The notes under the pieces were generated by a model. It made no database searches. It saw nothing but the letters and a program-made list of their open reading frames with translations, and was not told the DNA's origin. A DNA stretch of 64,000 nt from Lucifuga dentata. Lineage: Eukaryota > Chordata > Actinopteri > Ophidiiformes > Bythitidae. Position 1 is the stretch's first letter. Each line of letters opens with the position of its first letter. The stretch covers positions 124,001 through 188,000 of the forward strand of contig VXCM01000064.1 in the NCBI GenBank assembly GCA_014773175.1. Reading direction: 5' to 3'. Of this stretch, positions 37,323 to 47,652 are shown piece by piece. The position numbers and the translations under genes were made by a program.

Positions 37323-37724
37323 AGGCCAGGATTATACTTGATGTTAAGTATGCATACAAGTAATGGCTGCTCCATGTATCCTGCGCTCGTTTGAGGCGTT
37401 GCTTGCACATATCCTCTGGAATTAGCAGTACACATTTTCAAGATGCAATACCTACAGAGATTATGGGAGCAGTAATGTCAGTTTTTGTTACGTTAGCACT
37501 GCAGTGATACTGACAAGAAGAAAACTGGCTGAAGAGAAGCTGATGAGATGGCAGAATTCATCCAAAGGCCGAACATGCCATCTCCATTGTTGCCACTGCT
37601 GCTGCTTCTTTTCCTTTGTAACATAATAAAATGCTGATCCAAATTGCTGCTATATTTGTTTATTCAGATCATCAAAGTTTTTAACATGTTCTGTGCATAC
37701 AGGGATGATTTATATTTCGGCCCT
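37323..37724 (-). mobile_element. PIF/Harbinger-like relic, copy A (minus)
   Basis: The ends are imperfect inverted repeats: the left begins AGGCCAGGATTATACTTGATG and the right, reverse-complemented, begins AGGGCCGAAATATAAATCATC; both continue to TATGCA. On the minus strand, 37578-37594 carries 17 bases identical to copy B (47717-47733), in a wider homologous stretch. Read on the minus strand this gives Q-rich sequence then WRWHVRPLDEF, resembling the RRWWVRP start of Harbinger nucleases. The frame is broken by stops and the catalytic domain is absent, so this is a dead nonautonomous copy about 400 bp long. Confidence 0.7.
37500..37650 (-). pseudogene. Broken 5' end of a Harbinger transposase gene
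   Basis: Within copy A, the minus strand retains about 50 codons related to the start of the Harbinger nuclease, with the W-R-W-H-V-R-P motif. Frames shift upstream of the motif and nothing follows that could encode the DDE domain. Harbinger nucleases are normally over 300 residues, so this is a small remnant. Confidence 0.55.
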
Positions 37725-37728
37725 CACA

Positions 37729-37742
37729 TTGCCACCTGGTGG
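37729..37742 (-). promoter_or_regulatory. CTCF-type site, minus orientation
   Basis: The minus strand reads CCACCAGGTGGCAA, matching 13 of 14 positions of the CTCF core. It begins 4 bp outside the right end of the Harbinger relic. With the plus site at 35389 it makes a convergent pair about 2.3 kb apart. Confidence 0.55.
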
Positions 37743-38525
37743 ATAATATTATTTTAAAGTTGTTAAGGTGGACAAGTTTTGCAGTGTGTGAGCCAAAGCC
37801 ATTTAACCAGACAACTCCAAAAGCCTGCTGAATAGGTGCTTGCAGTAGCTTCATTTTTCTCCCTGTGATGGTATACCCACTATTACACCTTTGGCCTAGG
37901 AGCGATGGCTCAGAGCGCATCACTGCCGTGGCAGACTGCTGCTTGCACTGACTGTCTGACACAAGAGTTGTGAGGTTACCTTGAAATGGCACAGACCTGA
38001 TGGACGAGATGACTTTTCCATGTACTGTCATAATAGGAAGACAGAGTGCAAAGGGCCAGGTGCTAGACGAAAACAAATCACATTCCAGATTGGTGTAATT
38101 AATCTATTTTCGGCATTATGCTAACAAAAAAACGGCATCTGTTTATTCTAAAACCTGTTTATTAATGACAGCCCAGGGAAGCAAAGCACTGTGATGACTC
38201 TCAAATGTCAAGACAGGTTGTAACATTAGTTGCTTTATAGCCATCCATCATTTTCAGCATCCAGCCTATCTGTCTGCCACCGTCTTTTTCCTTAAGTCGT
38301 TAGTACTCATACTACTGTCTTTAGCCAAGAATAAGAGAGCATGTTAAATGATTCCTAACAATCATTACACGGGTTTATAAATGACCAGAAGTTCAATCTA
38401 ACCTTGAATTATGAAAAATACAGATGCATAGACACACATTTGCATTATGCTTGTATAGGTATAATATAGCAGAACTAGGTACATCATTTAAGCTTCCAGG
38501 AAACAGTTTGATAGTTGCTTCATAC
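37743..38525. other. Spacer with an unrecognised minus-strand ORF
   Basis: The minus-strand ORF 37681-38076 (131 codons) has fairly even residue use between about 37760 and 38070 (includes SLLGQRCNSGYTITGRKMKL). It starts in unique sequence and runs into the Harbinger inverted repeat, and I recognise no family. It may be chance. A minus-strand octamer (ATTTGCAT) lies at 38438-38445. Confidence 0.35.
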
Positions 38526-38553
38526 AAAAAAAAAAAAAAAAAAAAAAAAAAAA
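38526..38553. repeat. Poly-A tract
   Basis: Twenty-eight consecutive A; no recognisable retroposon body to the left. Confidence 0.95.
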
Positions 38554-40701
38554 GATACAGCATAGTAAAGTTAAAGAAAAGGGCCTCACACAAACCATCC
38601 AGAGACAAAAGTGTTGGCAACTTCCCCTGCACTCTTGACTTAACTGCTGCCCCCTGCACATTGTAATCACATTAAGCTCTGTTTGATGTATTATGTCAAG
38701 TTTAGTGGCGACCTCCCAGGAGAGGGTTCAGTGGAGAAATTTAACATAGCTATAGTCTATATGTAATTAAAAGTATGTTATTTCTGGCCAGAATGTTATG
38801 GCTAAGCATTGGCGTGGGTCCAGCTAACATTGATAAAATCCCACCCAGCTCTGTTTCTCTGCAGATGGGGTCACTGGGTCACTAACTGCCTCCTTGTGTG
38901 CTATTCAGCTGCAGTGAGACAAGGGAAGCCTCTTTGGAGAGGTTGTGGCACAGGCTCCAAGATAGATTTAGATACCCCTCCTCCCCCCAGCCTAGTTTTT
39001 TTAAAATATGGAATAGCACAACAGAGGATCTAGCCCCCTCCATATTTATGCTTTTCAGACTGCAAAGATGAACGAGAAATTGAGAGCAAAACACATTTTT
39101 CCCACTGTGTAACACACAGCTGGATCAAATATTCCAAATGGATTTACCTCTAAGATGTATATTAGTGCTTTAAGGATTCAATCTTTTAATCAATTCCAGA
39201 CTATTTCTCCAATCACGTCTTAGACTGAATGATAAATCATCCATTTTACTAGTGTAAGTTGACTTTGGTACGGTTTAGTTTCATTCATGCTTCTTTCATC
39301 AAATGGTGATTGATCACAGACTCATTAGTGATGGAGTAAGCTTCTAAACATGGCCCATTTGCTGCAGTGAGCTAAGACAAAGTTCACTGTTCTATCAGCC
39401 ATGTGTTACTGAATTAAACTGTACAAAAAGCTCTGGATCCTGTTCTTGTTTCAACTCACTTTCAAAGCAAAAGTAAAAAAAAAAAAGAAAAGAAAAAAAA
39501 GAAAGCTCTTGATGCAGAGGAAAAACCTCCTCAGGTAATGGGGAGACCTCAAGTTCCTTTGTAAAATCACTCATTGAATAGCAATGAGTATAATGAACAA
39601 ACTCTGAGACTGGAAAAGACATTTCTAACACAGGCCAGTAATCTACTATTCACATAGACAACATATCAACTCTATGCTGTAGGATTATTTAAGCAGAATT
39701 GTAGCTCTGTACAAGAGTCTCCTATAAACAGCTTCAACATGGATCTTGCTTTATTTTTTTCATTATGTCTAATAGCTTGGAGAACTGACTGTGAGTGCAG
39801 TGGGTGGTGGATGTCCAACATGTGTTGAGGGTTTGGAAAAAGCACTGAAGGAAAACAGTTTGAGGCATAATTGCCTATGTCTTTCTAGCTGTGATAGCGA
39901 GGAAAAGGTCTTGTTCCAACCAAAAGGTCAAGGAAAAAACAAAACAAAACAAAAAAACCCCAACTCTTTCAACAAGAAAAAGAAGGAATTTGGGATGAAC
40001 AAATCTTACATCTGTAATGAAATCCCATCAGACATTTAGTATCTGCATTATGCACATATATTTGTACTGTTTTAAAGAAAGAGAATTTATCATAACATAT
40101 TCTTTTTAATTTAAATCCCTCTTGAAGAGGCCTTACAGCGCTTACCGTCTTGAAAATCCTCAGTTGTAAATTATATCTGCTCTCATAATTCTGCATGGAA
40201 AGCAGATGCTGTAAATAAGAGACTTGATTTCTTGCGCAATCAAATTAGCTGAAGATGACCGTGCAGTGAACTACAGGAGGTTTAATTCCCTGTGTTTACA
40301 TCTCTGGCAGAGCCTTTGTTTTGTTTGATTCACTATGCTAATATAGACTCCTTGCAGATCACACACTGAGCACTGACACACACCATACATTCTGATGAAC
40401 TATATCTGCTTCTCCCAATAAATGTGTTCTAGTTGTCAAATTAAAAAGAAAGTAAGACTGGATTATATGCATTATAGAAGGTACGTAATAATAAGGCTTT
40501 GAGCAATGCTTTAATTTACAATAAAATAATCCTTACATTAGCGAATATTGTGATTAAATAGTACTTTTTATATTACTTAATATTATACTTTGAAGAAGCT
40601 GTTATTTTCTGTGGAAAGAAAATAACAGCTAAAAATCTTTTCTCTAAAAATCATTCCAATGAAGGTGTGAAGACTAGAATTGTTATAATTTAAAGGGCAA
40701 T
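38554..40701. other. AT-rich spacer, no gene seen
   Basis: A-rich runs lie at about 39476-39505. CTGCCCCCTGCA near 38646 is a weak, incomplete CTCF resemblance. No exon is recognised. Confidence 0.45.
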
Positions 40702-41201
40702 TTAACAGGGACATATTACTCTTTTTGTTATTGTCTCTTTTCTTTTTTTTTAGAGTAATAAACTGTAGTAACATGTGGAAAACCTTCACATATATGGAAA
40801 CACATCCAAAAAAACATGAACCCATAAGTCCTAAACTGCCCTGAAAGCTTTGTTTGTGATTGGTCCTTTACTTCCATAACATGCTTACATCAACATGTAA
40901 CATATTTGAAGTTACCGGCTTGCACATCTGGTTAGACACACTCACTAATTACAGTATTAACAAGTGTTTGGCCAGCAGCCATGTTGCAAGCTGGCCAATC
41001 AAAACAGAGCAGGCTTTATGGAATGGGCCTTAAAGAGACAGTAAAACTACCAGTTTTCACTCAGTGTGCACAGCAACACTGCAGCAAGGAAGAACAGAAA
41101 GGAATCAATTGTTTTTTGCATGTTAGAGCATTGTAAATGCTTCAAAACAGATCTTTACTGAAAATAAGAACAATGAAATCTGTATAACATATCCCCATTA
41201 A
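40702..41201. mobile_element. Complete TTAA-flanked nonautonomous DNA transposon
   Basis: The element (40706-41197, 492 bp) is bounded by TTAA on both sides (40702-40705, 41198-41201), a 4-bp target duplication typical of piggyBac- and Kolobok-type elements. The left end CAGGGACATATTA and the reverse complement of the right end TGGGGATATGTTA are imperfect terminal inverted repeats. The interior includes GGCCAGCAGCCATGTTGCAAG and GGGCCTTAAAGAGACAG, which I recall as recurrent in teleost genomes. No transposase is encoded, so mobilisation would have needed an autonomous relative. Confidence 0.7.
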
Positions 41202-41558
41202 GTTAAGTTATTTTTAAATCCTATTCATGGCTTTTGTGTCTTGTACCATCTTGTATCATGGTTGTAGATATTTTAAAAAGGATTTTAGGATACTTCTCAG
41301 TCTTTGTCACTCCTAAAACATCTATCTGACTCAGTAATCTATCACTATCAATGAGACTCACATGGATCAATGGATTAAATCAATGTTGAAAATCTCAATT
41401 GACATGTTTGATTCAATACACTTGATCAACATAAGACCCCAAATATGACCCCAATATAAAACCTCAAATCTACCCAAAGAGAAATCAGCAAATACCACAA
41501 ATATCACGCTCACTAAGTCAGATCTGATGTTTATATTTTACTTCTTCCTTCTATCCAG
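41202..41558. other. AT-rich spacer, no gene seen
   Basis: Unique sequence leading to the acceptor-like site at 41558; nothing else recognised. Confidence 0.5.
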
Positions 41559-41642
41559 TCTGAGCTGAATGAGCCCAACATCCTCTCGTTTGCCTGTGCT
41601 GCAGATGGAATCATTTTGCTGTTCATGTTAGTTGACCTTTAA
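41559..41642 (+). CDS. Possible short terminal exon (27 codons plus stop)
   Basis: A strong acceptor-like tract (TTTTACTTCTTCCTTCTATCCAG, ending at 41558) precedes an open frame from 41559 to a TAA at 41640-41642. The peptide starts SELNEPNILSFACAADGIIL and ends LFMLVDL, a non-repetitive sequence with a hydrophobic end. ACTAAG about 40 bp upstream could serve as a branch point. I recognise no family and see no nearby polyadenylation signal, so chance is a real alternative. Confidence 0.2.
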   Translation, partial: SELNEPNILSFACAADGIILLFMLVDL

Positions 41643-42089
41643 CCCAAAAGCAACAGAACATTTCTTTCTGTAGACAAACTTATAATGGAGTTGATTGGTA
41701 TCATCCCTGCAATTTTGGACACAACTCAAGGTTGTCTGCTCATGGATCTATTGGGTTCCATTTGTGTTTTAAACAACTACCACCTTCCATATGCCTCCCT
41801 CCTGATCCAGCAAAGGTCCATCCTGTTGTTACTGGCAAGATTAGTGGGAAGGCAATATGAAACATTCCTGGATAATGGATATCATGGGCTTCACCTCAAT
41901 CCACACACTAGATACTGTTATCTTTTGGGTCGCGTCACATATCAGATGTCACAGAATGAAAAATGCATATGTTACAGTAAACGTGGGAAAAGAGTAACCC
42001 GCACAGTCACTGGTAGATTATAAGTGAAAACATTTTAAGGGGAATTTTCTTAAATGTGAGAGTGGTTTCTGTGGTTGAATACATCTGGA

Positions 42090-42091
<2 letters not shown>
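41643..42091. other. Spacer with an unrecognised ORF
   Basis: The 112-codon plus-strand ORF at 41685-42023 has no recognised domain and no promoter or splice context. Confidence 0.4.
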
Positions 42092-42125
<34 letters not shown>

Positions 42126-42147
42126 NTGTGTGTGTGTGTGTGTGTGT
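42092..42147. repeat. (GT)n microsatellite with N at 42126
   Basis: About 28 GT units interrupted by a single N. The true length is unresolved. Confidence 0.95.
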
Positions 42148-42914
42148 AGTGTTTAATAAGCAGACAAGACGCTGTATTGACAGCTGATTTAACTGACATG
42201 CATGTAATTCAGACTGAAAATTGATACCTGATCAATTTCATGGTTCAATCCAGTACATAATGCACTAATGTGTAAATATGTGTGTCTAACTGCATATAAA
42301 GTAGGTCTTCACCAGTCTATTTGACTACTAAAACTACTTGTCAACACTGTGGGCTGTAATTGACTAGTCTTGGACAACATTATTTTAGCCAGTATCACCA
42401 GATTTGCAGCAACTAGCTGGTAAAACATCAATTCTTGTATATATTTCCTCACTTTTGTATTATTGCAGAATACTCTATTAATTTAGCTCAAGAAGAGATA
42501 CCTGCTGCAGGTAGAGAACGATGCCCATCTTCAGAAAACAGCCCATTCTCACCGGAAACTAAAGATGCACTATGAATTTACAAGCGTATACACTGTACTC
42601 TGAAACAAGCATGTGTGCGTGTGTGTGTATTGTGCGCTATAATTGAGGCAGTGAAAGTGAAATAGATTTACACAGCATGCAAGAAATTCCCTTTGTAAGG
42701 TTTGAGAAGTTTGATAATGTTAGATATCTGCATGGAGGCACGTTGTTGAAAATATGGAGGCTTCTGCCAGCCAATCAGAAACAGCTGATGACAATAATCT
42801 ACAGCACATCTGCAAAAGAGTTTTACATGTTTTCTTTACATTAATACTGGAAACATTTTACAGCTCATCTTCCTCTGACTGTAGCAGAAGAAACTGATAA
42901 TTGATCAGATTAGG
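42148..42914. other. AT-rich spacer, no gene seen
   Basis: Unique sequence; no exon or transposon is recognised. Confidence 0.5.
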
Positions 42915-42976
42915 CTATTCTATTCTATTCTATTCTATTCTATTCTATTCTATTCTATTCTATTCTATTCTATTCT
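42915..42976. repeat. (CTATT)n pentanucleotide microsatellite
   Basis: Twelve perfect CTATT units, 62 bp. Confidence 0.97.
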
Positions 42977-43319
42977 ACACTTGCAGACTTGAAGTCCAAA
43001 TAATGCAGCAACATCCCAAATAATTAATAATGGTCATATACAAGGTATTAATCATTGTGGCTTTTGAAAGGGCAAAAAATAAAGGACCGACAGCTGTAAA
43101 AAAATGATGCACGAAGACCTATATGTGGTGACAGATGAGGTCATGTCCTAACTACTTCTAATGTTCCTCAGCAGTGCTTTTATTCAATGATCCTCCACTC
43201 AAGTTTTAAGCACACTTCGTTGAGGAGTGTTAAGATTGTGAGATGGGACATTTCGACATTTCTTAAAATCCTAATGGGTTCACGCTGGGGGGAAAAGAGG
43301 GTGAAACATAATTGGAATA
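42977..43319. other. Spacer, no gene seen
   Basis: Unique sequence between the pentanucleotide tract and the motif-rich block; nothing recognised. Confidence 0.5.
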
Positions 43320-43735
43320 GACTTTTCCACCTCTAAATTTTAATGAACTGCTGGGCTGAATGTCTCTTATTAGGTGAAATTGGCCATTAGCATTTTAAAT
43401 GACCAGCTATCTTCATTATAATCAGCCTGAGATGCATTTCTGCGCTGAGGATCTATTGATTGCTTGGCAATGTCAAAGCCTGCATGAAGACATAGCGCCG
43501 ACTTCATGTGACAGGCTTTGGCCGCAGCTGAAAGAGGATCAGTGCAGTCGTCAGAGCAACCAGGCAGAAGGAAACAGGAATAATCCGTTTTGCACAGTTT
43601 CAAATAATTACAGTAATATGAAGATAATTACAGTGGAGGCAATGCAGCTTTGTCATGAGACAAACATGTCCTATACTGTAATTCAATTTATGCTTCCTGT
43701 GAAAATAATCACTCATTCTGATTACACAGAGTGAA
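43320..43735. promoter_or_regulatory. Candidate conserved regulatory element
   Basis: Unique block with TTTTAATGAAC, TCTTATTAGG, GGCCATTAGC, CATTATAATCAGCC, GGAATAATCC and several ATAATTACAGT words. It combines TAAT cores with CpG-containing stretches (GCGCCGACTTC) and lacks repeats. The overlapping ORFs on both strands are short and unrecognised, which favours a noncoding role. Confidence 0.4.
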
Positions 43736-43839
43736 GATGACACAGCTGTAACAGTGTTTTGTTTTTCTGAATAAGATCTTTGGATTTCAAATTTCTGCTC
43801 TCCATACTTTATGACATAAAACCAATGCTATGTGTTTGA

Positions 43840-44160
43840 GGATTCAGCATAAATTACTTTGATGCATATTAATTGCATATTTCTGTTTCTGGAGTGCCGT
43901 TATGAAGCATTTTCACATAAGAGAAGCTGTGATGAGGATGGAATACATACATCAAAAGCTTTTCACTAATTGCTTTGAATTTATTATGATGTATTGCGGT
44001 TTCTGTGTCACACTATACATTTAAGCACTGTTAATATTTGACAAGGGGTCATTTTAATTGCTCGTCTTTGAAAAAGCGGGAAAATTTCAGTAGCACGTAG
44101 ACATCTGTTTGATTTCTGTTGCCACTTTCTAATAACTGTAATGAGAAAAGTGCTACTTAT
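43840..44160. promoter_or_regulatory. Candidate conserved regulatory element
   Basis: Unique block with GCATATTAATTGCATATTT, CACTAATTGC, TTTTAATTGCTCG, CTGTTAATATT and CTAATAACTGTAATG. TAAT cores are spaced by non-repetitive sequence. It lies about 100 bp right of the previous candidate and may be the same module. Confidence 0.38.
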
Positions 44161-44650
44161 TTCAGACAGCTTTCAAAGTACCAATGATAAAAGAAAGATT
44201 ATAATACTATTGAATAAATATTAAATATTAATTTCATGAAAGCCACTGTTCAATAATCACTGATAATTTCTTATTAGGGTATGAGTTTTTCCCCTTTTCA
44301 AAATTACCCTGAGTTTCTCTGATAGCTTTGACACTTTTTCAATTTTTGACTCAAAGCACCCAGAGCAAATATTTGAAAGCCTTTTCAGACTAAAGCAAAC
44401 TTGAAACCAAAGTTGGCAAACATTTGCAGTGTATATCACACAGACCTCATATACTGCCACAATCACATGTGCCCCAAACTCATTATCAACCTCGGAGCCC
44501 AAAGTATGATCACAATAATCTCATTTTAATTTGAGTTATATCGGAGAGGGGTGTTGAATAATCAGATTGTCCTAGTTGGAGTGTGCAGAGTTGGCCGGTG
44601 TTTGAGAATACTTCCAGATGGTGTTGAGCCGGCAGACTGGCACTGAGAAA
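44161..44650. other. AT-rich spacer, no gene seen
   Basis: Unique AT-rich sequence; nothing recognised. Confidence 0.5.
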
Positions 44651-44905
44651 AAGCTGGGGACCCCTCCCTCAAACAGCTTGCCATGCCCTCACCCCTCCAC
44701 CCTCGACTGTCTCCTTTTCTCCTCTCTTCCATATTTCCCCTTTTCCTCTCCAATCTCACTATTTCTGCCCCTGATTGCCCTTCTCACTTCATTCTCCCTT
44801 CTCCATCTCGCCCTCGCTCCCCTTGTCATTTTCCTTCTAACCCCATTTTTCCTTCTTACCCACCCCTTGCACCTCCCCCTGCCTCTCCATGTCCTTTTGC
44901 TTATC
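44651..44905. repeat. Long polypyrimidine-rich tract
   Basis: About 250 nt in which C and T strongly predominate on the plus strand, without a fixed unit. Long open frames in two plus-strand registers are a by-product of this composition (P/S/L-rich peptides). It is a possible triplex-prone region. Confidence 0.75.
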
Positions 44906-44977
44906 AAAACAGGTCTTGCAGTGTGTTGCCCCACCATAAGGCCAGAGCAAAGCAGCACTGCCCCCTCCTTTCCCGAG

Positions 44978-45106
44978 CCTCCTCACTCTCCTACGGGGGG
45001 CGACAGAGCCCTGCCCTCCGATTACACTGGGGGCGCGGGGTNCCTCCTCACTCTCCTACGGGGGGCGACAGAGCCCTGCCCTCCGATTACACTGGGGGCG
45101 CGGGGT
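44978..45106. repeat. Exact 64-bp direct duplication across N at 45042
   Basis: Positions 44978-45041 and 45043-45106 are identical GC-rich sequence with several CpG, separated by one N. Read as an unmerged contig overlap. Confidence 0.92.
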
Positions 45107-45572
45107 TAGAATACAGCCCTGAGGGCCGGCAGCTGTCAATTAGTGATAACTGCAGAGAAACACACACACACACACACACAGACTCCCTCCTTTTCTCCCC
45201 TTGCTCCTTCGTTAATCAGGGGGCCATCACCTAGCAACCATCCTGAGGAAGTCCTCATTGGGGATGCCTGGTGAGAGGCACACACAGAAATGACGATGAG
45301 ATGGAGAGAGCAGGAGGAGGGAGAGAGAATGATGAGAGGTAGAGGGGGGTAGATGGAAAGAGGATAATGAAACCTCTCCAGAGGACATTTTGACGTGAGA
45401 CAGCCATTGTACATGTGACAATTCGAGTTATTTATACACTGTCCTACATATCCACAGGTGTTTACATAAGCGCCCATGCTGAAAATGTTACTTATTGTTT
45501 TAATAAACTTTGAATGCTTTCCCCCTGTTAATACCAGAGGAGGTGTAATACACATGAAAATGGAATGTATCT
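45107..45572. other. Spacer, no gene seen
   Basis: Immediately right of the artefact, GGCAGCTGTCAATTAGTGATAA joins an E-box-like CAGCTG to a TAATTG core and is enhancer-like. A short CA tract lies at 45160-45180 and a purine-rich stretch at 45290-45365. No coding exon is recognised. Confidence 0.45.
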
Positions 45573-45586
45573 CAATCAGGGGGCGC
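45573..45586 (+). promoter_or_regulatory. CTCF-like site, plus orientation
   Basis: CAATCAGGGGGCGC matches 12 of 14 core positions, including the whole CAGGGGGCGC half. Weaker than the sites at 35389 and 46106. Confidence 0.4.
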
Positions 45587-45913
45587 TTTGAATGATGTGC
45601 ACACAAAACAGCTTCATTGAAGAAAAGTGACGGCCTGCTCCTTAATACATTCACTTCATCAGCCATCCTCATTGCCTTGTTCCTCCAGGCGAGTTCAGTT
45701 CTCTTGCAAACACATTAATATGAGGTGAATATGACTGCTGAATGCCTGAGCCCCCTTCTGTCTGACAGAGTGGCAGCACACAGAGCCACGAACAGGTGAT
45801 AAATCCTTGTCAGCTTTTATTAAAACCCAGCCAGGCCAAACAAAACACTGCATTTTGAGCTGCTATAGCAAAGGAGACACTGTAAGGGTGTTTTGTGTTT
45901 TTCTGAGACAGAG

Positions 45914-45920
<7 letters not shown>
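45587..45920. other. Spacer, no gene seen
   Basis: Unique sequence; nothing recognised. Confidence 0.5.

Positions 45921-45953
<33 letters not shown>
45921..45953. repeat. (GA)n microsatellite
   Basis: About 16 GA units. Confidence 0.95.
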
Positions 45954-45957
<4 letters not shown>

Positions 45958-46035
45958 GCTGTTTGGTATGAACTTCTGTGTTCTCTGATATCATTATGTA
46001 GGAAGGTTGCAGGTAGAGAAGGAATACATTTACTA

Positions 46036-46063
46036 ACACACACACACACACACACACGCACAC

Positions 46064-46098
<35 letters not shown>
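46036..46098. repeat. (CA)n microsatellite
   Basis: About 31 CA units with two CG interruptions. Confidence 0.96.
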
Positions 46099-46101
<3 letters not shown>

Positions 46102-46105
46102 GCCT

Positions 46106-46119
46106 CTGCCCTCTGCTGG
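46106..46119 (-). promoter_or_regulatory. CTCF-type site, minus orientation
   Basis: The minus strand reads CCAGCAGAGGGCAG, matching all 14 positions of CCASYAGRKGGCRS. It lies 8 bp beyond a (CA)n tract and faces the plus site at 45573. Confidence 0.6.
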
Positions 46120-46504
46120 TTTGCCAGACCGGGAATAGGTTGCCATTACTTTCTCCTAAATCCACACCGCTACAAAATGATGGAGCAGTAAAGCCATGCT
46201 TGTACTTTTTCTGTGTGACACAAAGAATTGTGTGCGCATGCAGCATATGCGTGTAATCGTAAAAATGTGTGTAAATTGTAGTCACAAAAAAAATTATCAT
46301 TATTTGCATTAATAGTTGAATATTTAGATAGAAAATCTTCACATGCAAAGGTATGCACCATATTGGCATACACATAGACAAGCACATACTTATAAAGTAC
46401 AACATAAAATACAAACACCTGAGAAGCCCATTCATGTTTTTTATGTTTTTTTAATATTCTATTTTGTATTCTCCCTATGAAATGTTTTTCACAGTCAACC
46501 TCTT
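46120..46504. other. AT-rich spacer, no gene seen
   Basis: A minus-strand octamer (ATTTGCAT) at 46302-46309 is followed directly by a TAAT core. Nothing else is recognised. Confidence 0.5.
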
Positions 46505-46715
46505 AGCAGGTCAAGCTGCTGAATGGACAACAATAGAAATCATCACTTCGCTCATTATTTATTTACCTGGCAGAGCAGCACTTTTGAGACAATTAATCAA
46601 GTCGGTGAAAGATTTATAAGCAGCTTGACCGGAGTGCTCAGAAAGTAAATGGGGCAGGTTGTCAAATACAGGGAGAACCAATTACTCTGTCATGTCATGA
46701 CGACCCAAATAACCC
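46505..46715. promoter_or_regulatory. Candidate conserved regulatory element
   Basis: Unique block with AACAATAG (SOX-like), CATTATTTATTTACC (forkhead-like TATTTAC), GACAATTAATCAAG and CCAATTACTC. Several factor-type motifs are packed into 200 bp of non-repetitive sequence with no open frame of note. Confidence 0.4.
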
Positions 46716-47360
46716 AAGCTGGGTTGTTGAAAAATATGAAGCTGAAAGTATGCCTGTGATGCTGGTGGTATTAACTCAGTGTCAGATCAGCAGATTGGAC
46801 ACTGTCATCACTGGGCATAGAGAAAAGCTTACACACTCCCTTGAGGAATGCTGTAAGTTTTCCTTAATGTGCACTTTCACATATGAACACACTTGCAGAG
46901 ACGTAGTAACACATACTCTATGTGCGCCTCAAAAAGTCACATGCACAAAGTCACAAACACAGATGCACTTACGTACACAATAATGAACAATACCTTAACA
47001 CTGCTGACAGTACATGCAGCTTCACAACTGAGTGCACACACTGTATGTAAAAGCTTGTGTCGTCTCAGCACATTTCTCCACTTCTGTCTGAAAGGAGATA
47101 GCCACGCTCCTTTCCTCCCTCCCTTCCTCTCTTTTTTCCTCAGTCCCTCTTTCTCTCTTCGTATCCCTCCTCCGTCTCTTTGTCCTTGATGACCAAGCTG
47201 TTGGGTGGTCCGTGTGACCGCGTTGACCCTTGAGCTTGGGCTGACATAAATTCGCTAATGGTTAGCGTCTTGCTCCTTCTGTGACAGGCCTTCTGTGTTC
47301 AGCTGATGTGAGCCGGTGCCCCTGCAGAGGTAGTAAGCTGAGGGGAGATGGTGTATATAT
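46716..47360. other. Spacer, no gene seen
   Basis: Around 47240-47337 a CNE-like stretch contains TTCGCTAATGGTTAGCG, whose CGCTAA...TTAGCG arms are an exact 6-bp inverted repeat. Confidence 0.45.

Positions 47361-47404
<44 letters not shown>
47361..47404. repeat. (GT)n microsatellite
   Basis: About 20 GT units with one GA interruption at the left. Confidence 0.95.
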
Positions 47405-47411
<7 letters not shown>

Positions 47412-47652
47412 GGTGTGTGTGAGCAGTGGATAGGGCGATTATTTAGGTTGTCATAGCTAGGTATTTCAGGTGCTGCGTGAAATTTTAGGCACTAGATTAT
47501 ACTCGATTTTAAGTACACATACGCTTGTGTGCATAGTTGCTACACGGGCAGTGTTGTTAACATACTCAATCTGGAGGATTAAACATGGTGGCATTGCGAG
47601 CATGTAACACCTTAAAAACTACTTCCAATTTGCTTCAGCTGTATAAACAAAG

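Noticed and set aside
37681..38076. 131-codon minus-strand ORF next to the Harbinger relic
   Set aside because: It reads from unique sequence into the transposon's inverted repeat and matches no known Harbinger protein. Kept only as a remark.
38645..38658. CTGCCCCCTGCA as a CTCF site
   Set aside because: Too few core positions match once the flanking bases are included.
44618..45234. Two long overlapping plus-strand ORFs (163 and 183 codons)
   Set aside because: They arise from a pyrimidine-rich tract and run through the N at 45042 and its false duplication.
45136..46435. Minus-strand ORFs of 178 and 190 codons
   Set aside because: They draw part of their length from CA and GA microsatellites, which read as C-V and S-L repeats, and show no domain.
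47328..47345. GAGGTAGTAAGCTGAGG resembles the let-7 seed region
   Set aside because: Only the first nine bases agree and I see no paired arm that would form a precursor hairpin.
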